From CAZHDI01 sp964531285 (GTDB taxonomy: Bacteria > Pseudomonadota > Alphaproteobacteria > JAJFIK01), in the NCBI GenBank assembly GCA_964531285.1, contig CAZHDI010000059.1:1-19400 (forward strand): DNA of 19,400 nucleotides. The letters run 5' to 3'. Below the pieces are notes generated by a model that ran no database searches, had not been told where the DNA came from, and saw only the letters and a program-made list of their open reading frames with translations. The translations under genes and the position numbers were made by a program. This document shows positions 15,860 to 19,400 of the stretch, one piece after another. Within the stretch, counting starts at the first letter, position 1. Each line of letters starts with the position of its first letter.

Positions 15860-16831
15860 TCAGCGGACGGCGCGGGCCAGATCCGCGATGGCCTGAACCA
15901 CGGCCGCGGTGTCCACATGATGGGGCATGTGTCCAACGCCGGGCAGGATGATCAGTTCCGAGCCCTGGACCTGCTCATGCAGCGGCACCGAATGGATCTT
16001 ATAGCCCACGGTGCGGTCCTTATCGCCGGTCAGGATGGTCAGCGGCGTGTCGATCTCGCCATAGCGTTCGCTCTGGCGCTCAAGCTCGTCATGCAGATGT
16101 ACCGAGTCCCGCGCATTGGCGAGAAACTCATGGGGCCGGAACAACAGGGCGATCCCGGCGCGGTCGGCATAGTCCGTGACCGGCGCATTCGGCGCGAAAT
16201 TACGCTCGATCCCGCCCGGCAGAAGCTGCGGCCCCGCGAGCGCGATGAAGCAGTGGCGCAGGATCGGCCCGATCACCGGCATCACCGCGACCGTATTATA
16301 CCAACTCGTCCCCCCGCCCCAAGGGTGGGTCGCACCGGACAGGATCACCGCGCCGGCCATGTCGGCGCCGTGATCGAGCAGATAGGCCGCCGTCACCGCG
16401 CCGGACCAGGAATGGCCGACGACAATCGGCTTTTCCACGCCAAGCCGCGCGGCGGCATCCCGGATCATCCGGGCCTGGACGGACGGCTTGTAGGCGTCGT
16501 CCGGTCCGCGCTCGGAATAGCCGTGACCGGGCCGGTCGACCGCAATCACCCGATGCCCGCGGATCGCCAGCGGGTTCATGAGACTGATCATCATATCGCG
16601 GGCATTGGCGCTGGCGCCGTGCAGCAAGACAATGGGCGGCCCCTGGGGCGTGATCTCCGCCGGGTCCGGCAGACGCTCGATATAATGCAGCCGCGCCCCG
16701 TCGACCTCGACAAAGCCGCCGATGGGGCCATAGGTCTCATCAAGCTGCGCGGTATAGCGCATGGTGTAAATCGCCAGCCCGCCAAGCACAGCGGCGATGA
16801 TCACGATCAGGATGATCATGGTCCGTCCCAT
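15860..16831 (-). CDS. Membrane-anchored alpha/beta hydrolase
   Basis: A 323-residue alpha/beta-hydrolase with one N-terminal membrane helix (MIILIVIIAAVLGGLAIY, about 5-22). LLHGASAN gives the oxyanion-hole region, DRPGHGYS is the typical turn, and the nucleophile is Ser141 in GHSWSG. Asp in LTGDKDRTV and His in PGVGHMPHH complete the triad. The layout resembles epoxide-hydrolase and haloalkane-dehalogenase-like hydrolases, but specificity cannot be read. The ATG at 16831 is chosen because GGGGGAC is suitably placed upstream; a start at 16861 would overlap the TPR gene. It follows that gene by four bases, so they are an operon. Confidence 0.92.
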   Translation of the reverse strand: MGRTMIILIVIIAAVLGGLAIYTMRYTAQLDETYGPIGGFVEVDGARLHYIERLPDPAEITPQGPPIVLLHGASANARDMMISLMNPLAIRGHRVIAVDRPGHGYSERGPDDAYKPSVQARMIRDAAARLGVEKPIVVGHSWSGAVTAAYLLDHGADMAGAVILSGATHPWGGGTSWYNTVAVMPVIGPILRHCFIALAGPQLLPGGIERNFAPNAPVTDYADRAGIALLFRPHEFLANARDSVHLHDELERQSERYGEIDTPLTILTGDKDRTVGYKIHSVPLHEQVQGSELIILPGVGHMPHHVDTAAVVQAIADLARAVR

Positions 16832-16835
16832 TCTG

Positions 16836-17480
16836 TCAGTCCCCCAAACGGCGCCCGTCAAGCACGGGTCTCGTGCCCCAGGGATCCGCCCCCTGCGCGC
16901 CTAATGCCCTTACGCGGGCGGTGAGCCCACGGATCTTCTCCGCCACCCCCGGCAGAAACGGATGCAGCGCGGCGGCCCGCCGATAGGCCCGCAGCGCCCG
17001 GTCGATCTCGCCTTCCACCTCACGGATCTGCGCCAAGAGGACCCATGCTCCGAAATGGCGCGGCTCGATATCGAGGGCGGCCTCGAGATCGCTCAGAGCC
17101 GCGTCATGCTCCCCCATCGTCCAGTTCGCCGCCGCCCGGGCCGCCCAAGCCTCCCCCAGATCGGGACGGATCTGGACGATCCCGGTCAGTTTGGCGCGGG
17201 CAACGCGCGGCGCGCCCTGGCTCATCATGTCCTCGGCCTGCTCGAACAACAGGTCCACCGTCGGGCTGCCGCTGGTCCGCCAGACCCGCATGATGTCACT
17301 GGCGATCACCTCGGCCCGGGCCCGGGACGGCGCGGTTGCCAGCGCCTCGAACAGGGCGTCAACGGCACTGTTGAGGGGCGCCGCGCCGCCGCTGCCTTGC
17401 GCCCCAAGGGGGGCGGGCGCCGCCATCATCACAACAGCGAGCGCAACCCATCCGGCCTGGCGCAGAGCAGTTATCCACAT
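16836..17480 (-). CDS. Periplasmic tetratricopeptide-repeat protein
   Basis: A 214-residue protein with a Sec signal peptide (VALAVVMMAAPAPLGAQG; cleavage probably after AQ-G region near residue 28). The mature part is helical with three TPR units between about 80 and 185: the AKLTGIVQIRPDLGEAWAAR, ALSDLEAALDIEPRHFGAW and ALRAYRRAAALHPFLPG segments carry the usual small-large pattern and Pro endings. Similar TPR proteins with the opening VDALFEALATA and VWRTSGS lie beside pyk and rpmJ in rhizobial genomes as I recall. Likely a scaffold or assembly factor; the function is unassigned. It lies 38 bases after the reductase-like gene and four before the hydrolase. Confidence 0.88.
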   Translation of the reverse strand: MWITALRQAGWVALAVVMMAAPAPLGAQGSGGAAPLNSAVDALFEALATAPSRARAEVIASDIMRVWRTSGSPTVDLLFEQAEDMMSQGAPRVARAKLTGIVQIRPDLGEAWAARAAANWTMGEHDAALSDLEAALDIEPRHFGAWVLLAQIREVEGEIDRALRAYRRAAALHPFLPGVAEKIRGLTARVRALGAQGADPWGTRPVLDGRRLGD

Positions 17481-17518
17481 CGCCCGGACCCTAGACCATT
17501 TCCGGCGCGCGCGCAGAT

Positions 17519-18568
17519 TTAGAGATCCACGCGGGTCACGCCATTGGCTTGGAGGATGTAATCGGGACCCAGAAAGGTCGCCGGCGTCTCAAAGCCGGGC
17601 CGGGCCGCGCCATCGGCCACCCGGGCGGCGATATCGACGCACAAACGGGCGGTGAGCGCATAGGGCTCCGGCGTTTCCAGCCGCGAGGTCATCTCGGTGC
17701 CCGCCCGGTCGACGCCGGTCACCGTGAGCCGGGCCCGCCCGGTCTGGCGCTGTTCCTTGGTCGGCCCCTCAATCTTTTTGTCGATCTGTTTGCGCAAGTA
17801 GCCCTGAACAAGGCCGGTCGACAGCAGCCAGCGCATCATCGGGCTGAGCCGGGCCACCCGCTCCAACTCCGGCGTGGCGGCGAAATAGACCTGGATATTC
17901 GGGGCGCCGGTCGAGATGAAGCCGGTGGCGATATCGCCCCAGGACACGCCGATGCACTCAACCGGTCCGTCGCCGAAATCGATCAGACGGCGCGGCGGCT
18001 TGGGCAGGGTCTCGATGCGCCCGTCGCGGCGGATCAGGGTCCCCGCCCCGACCGATTCCAGCGCCGTCTTGGCGGTGCCTTTCGAGGGCGTCGTCACCCC
18101 GTCGATGCCCAGATAAAGCGTGCGCGCGGTCGGCAGGCGCTCCTTCATATGCGCCAGCAGGCAATCGCTCGGCACCACGTCGAAGCCGGCGCCGGGCAGC
18201 AGCATGATCCCGGCGCGCTTGGCATCGGGCGCCCGGGCGGCCAGCGCCTCGAACACGGCGATCTCGCCGGTGATATCGAGATAATGGGTGCCGGTGCGCA
18301 GGCACGCCTCGACCATGGGCGCGGACGTGGCCGAATAGGGCCCGGCCATATGCAGGACCACATCGATATCGGCGAGATGCTTGTCGATCTCGGCGGGGGT
18401 ATCGAGGCCGAAGGCGCGCCAGTCGAACATATGGACATCGGCGATGGCCTTGATCTGGGCCGCATTGCGCCCGGCCAGCACCGGGCTGAGCCCGCGCTCC
18501 TTGGCCACCCGGACCGCCAGACGCCCCGTATAGCCGTTCGCCCCGTAGATCAGTATCCGCCCGTCCAT
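17519..18568 (-). CDS. Saccharopine-dehydrogenase-like NAD(P)-binding reductase
   Basis: A 349-residue protein with an N-terminal Rossmann fold: ILIYGANGYTGRLAVRVAKERG (here ILIYGANGYTGR) has the GxxGxxG pattern, and LAGRN at the end of beta-2 with an Arg suggests NADP(H). AGPYSATSAPMVEACLRTG and HYLDITGE are typical of the saccharopine dehydrogenase/trans-acting enoyl reductase family (COG3268), and the end GFETPATFLGPDYILQ is shared by that family. It is not a true lysine-pathway saccharopine dehydrogenase by these features. Likely reduces a lipid-linked or small carbonyl/enoyl substrate; not established. The ATG at 18568 is used because the fold starts there. Operon with the TPR and hydrolase genes. 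Confidence 0.87.
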   Translation of the reverse strand: MDGRILIYGANGYTGRLAVRVAKERGLSPVLAGRNAAQIKAIADVHMFDWRAFGLDTPAEIDKHLADIDVVLHMAGPYSATSAPMVEACLRTGTHYLDITGEIAVFEALAARAPDAKRAGIMLLPGAGFDVVPSDCLLAHMKERLPTARTLYLGIDGVTTPSKGTAKTALESVGAGTLIRRDGRIETLPKPPRRLIDFGDGPVECIGVSWGDIATGFISTGAPNIQVYFAATPELERVARLSPMMRWLLSTGLVQGYLRKQIDKKIEGPTKEQRQTGRARLTVTGVDRAGTEMTSRLETPEPYALTARLCVDIAARVADGAARPGFETPATFLGPDYILQANGVTRVDL

Positions 18569-18654
18569 GATGCCTCGCGCCTGTCCGCTGGTTCCGCCCC
18601 CCGGCCCGGTCGTCTTCTTGCGCATGGCCCCGCAGTCGCCTGCGTCAACAACGA

Positions 18655-18678
18655 AAGCCGCGCTCGAAGGCGCGGCTT
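18655..18678 (-). terminator. Probable intrinsic terminator of rpmJ
   Basis: AAGCCGCGC (18655-18663) pairs perfectly with GCGCGGCTT (18670-18678) around a 6-base loop. Read on the minus strand, the stem is followed by TTTCGTTGTT, an interrupted T tract. It lies about 110 bases downstream of rpmJ and upstream of the reductase gene, so it should separate the two transcripts. Confidence 0.7.
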
Positions 18679-18785
18679 GCGAAACTGCCATGCCGACCAT
18701 TTCCCCCAAGATCAGGGCAGGACGGCGGCGAATCAAGCGGTTTGAGGCTGCGCCCCCGTCAGGGGCGGTGCACCCTCTGGGCCGA

Positions 18786-18911
18786 TCAACCCTGGCGGGC
18801 TTTGAAGCGGCGCTGGACCTTGTTGATCACATAGATGCGCCCGCGCCGGCGGATCACCCGGCATTCCTTATGGCGCGCTTTCAGCGACTTGAGCGAATTC
18901 TTGATTTTCAT
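18786..18911 (-). CDS. rpmJ: 50S ribosomal protein L36
   Basis: A 41-residue basic protein translated from the minus strand: MKIKNSLKSLKARHKECR, then VIRRRGRIYVINKVQRRFKARQG (here split as VIRRRGRIYVINK and VQRRFKARQG). It matches the alphaproteobacterial L36 that lacks the CCxC/H zinc site of the other L36 form; only one Cys (Cys17) remains. It sits in the large ribosomal subunit, near domain contacts of 23S rRNA. GGAG lies seven bases before the ATG. It has its own promoter and terminator and stands alone, as expected for this isoform. Confidence 0.95.
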   Translation of the reverse strand: MKIKNSLKSLKARHKECRVIRRRGRIYVINKVQRRFKARQG

Positions 18912-18992
18912 AACGGTCTCCGTCCAGGCAACGGGCGCCAAGGCCGCGCCCGGTGCGCGCCAAAAAGCCCGGAAATTCGACTAAGAGCGCGG

Positions 18993-19021
18993 GTTATACC
19001 CGGCCCCGCCCATGGGGTCAA
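18993..19021 (-). promoter_or_regulatory. Near-consensus sigma-70 promoter of rpmJ
   Basis: On the minus strand TTGACC (19021-19016) and TATAAC (18998-18993) are separated by exactly 17 bases. Each box matches five of six consensus positions. Transcription would start near 18986, giving a leader of about 75 bases. This is the strongest housekeeping promoter seen in the window and fits a highly expressed ribosomal protein gene. Confidence 0.85.
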
Positions 19022-19036
19022 TTGGGTTAGGCGACC

Positions 19037-19393
19037 CTAAAGTCCCTTTGGCCGGCGCGGCGGTTTACGCACGGGGCGTGGGGTTTTGCGCGGCGCGGCG
19101 CTTGGCGGCTTGGGAGCCGGCTTCGGCGCCGCTTTTGGGGCAGCAGCACCTGCCGGCGGTGCCGTGCCGCTGCCCACAGGCGGCTTACCGATGCGGACGT
19201 TCAGACTGATCTCAATCTGGTTTGCCGACGGCTTAAGGCTCGCAAGGTTCGGGACGTTGGAGGCAAGGACCACCACCGCACCAAGCCCGGCTGCTCCAGC
19301 AGCCATCATGGATACCGTATAAGTGATGTGCTTGGAGGTCAGCTTCAGGCCCTCATCATGCCCCTCGAGAACCGCTTTGCCGCGCCCGCTCAT
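19037..19393 (-). CDS. Small membrane protein with Pro/Ala/Lys-rich tail (start uncertain, may continue beyond the window)
   Basis: No family is recognised. The readable part is 118 residues: a polar N-terminal segment with LKLTSKHITYTV, one hydrophobic segment (about 28-45, MMAAGAAGLGAVVVLAS), a short polar stretch with IEISLNVRIGKPP, then a low-complexity tail (about 73-118) of Pro, Ala, Lys and Arg (PKPAPKPPSA, RPVRKPPRRPKGL). The ATG at 19393 has no clear Shine-Dalgarno sequence and the frame stays open to the window edge, so the true start may lie outside. Such basic Pro-rich tails often reach across the envelope or bind anionic partners, but no function is claimed. Confidence 0.55.
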   Translation of the reverse strand: MSGRGKAVLEGHDEGLKLTSKHITYTVSMMAAGAAGLGAVVVLASNVPNLASLKPSANQIEISLNVRIGKPPVGSGTAPPAGAAAPKAAPKPAPKPPSAAPRKTPRPVRKPPRRPKGL

Positions 19394-19400
19394 GAAGGCG

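Noticed and set aside
17549..18745. A 398-codon open frame on the plus strand opposite the reductase-like gene
   Set aside because: Only shadow composition (Gly, Arg, His, Asp). The minus-strand gene has a full Rossmann fold and family motifs.

Overview
The window looks like chromosomal DNA of a GC-rich alphaproteobacterium of undetermined order. The evidence is a GapR/DUF2312 protein, a DUF1244 protein, a zinc-less 41-residue ribosomal protein L36, a rhizobial-type TPR lipoprotein-like/periplasmic protein and a pyruvate kinase lying in one neighbourhood, plus high GC at third codon positions. There are no rRNA or tRNA genes, insertion sequences, phage genes or CRISPR arrays. Twenty-one protein genes are supported; one of them (rpmJ) is very short.

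Left part (1-4560): a membrane-anchored DUF900 serine hydrolase and, convergent to it, an OmpA-domain lipoprotein. A roughly 0.5 kb gap follows, whose right edge carries a good sigma-54-type promoter and a 12-bp palindrome. These sit directly in front of an NtrC-class response regulator that ends in a textbook intrinsic terminator.

Middle part (4600-9690): two compact detoxification-like modules placed tail to tail with overlapping stop codons. The first is an Acg-type Tat-exported nitroreductase, a MarR regulator translationally coupled to it and an EamA exporter, with a TTAG/CTAA palindrome just before the first gene. The second is a divergent pair: an SDR oxidoreductase to the left, and a TetR regulator, a DUF1428 protein and a PhnB-like VOC protein to the right. 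A nearly perfect 22-bp palindrome lies on the TetR promoter between them, and the predicted transcription start falls on the TetR ATG.

Right part (9690-19400): conserved alphaproteobacterial genes (gapR, DUF1244, pyk, TPR protein, rpmJ) interleaved with less conserved ones. The latter are a Yip1-family membrane protein, a sulfotransferase overlapping a GNAT acetyltransferase, a protein of unknown function that resembles gamma-glutamylcyclotransferases, a second EamA transporter, an alpha/beta hydrolase, a saccharopine-dehydrogenase-like reductase and a membrane protein with a Pro/Ala/Lys-rich tail cut near the window edge. rpmJ has a near-consensus sigma-70 promoter and a plausible terminator of its own.

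No single gene cluster here is obviously a novel defence or biosynthetic system. The parts most worth a closer look are the regulated detoxification pair, the leaderless TetR promoter/operator, the sigma-54 promoter in front of the response regulator, and the unassigned GGCT-like protein.
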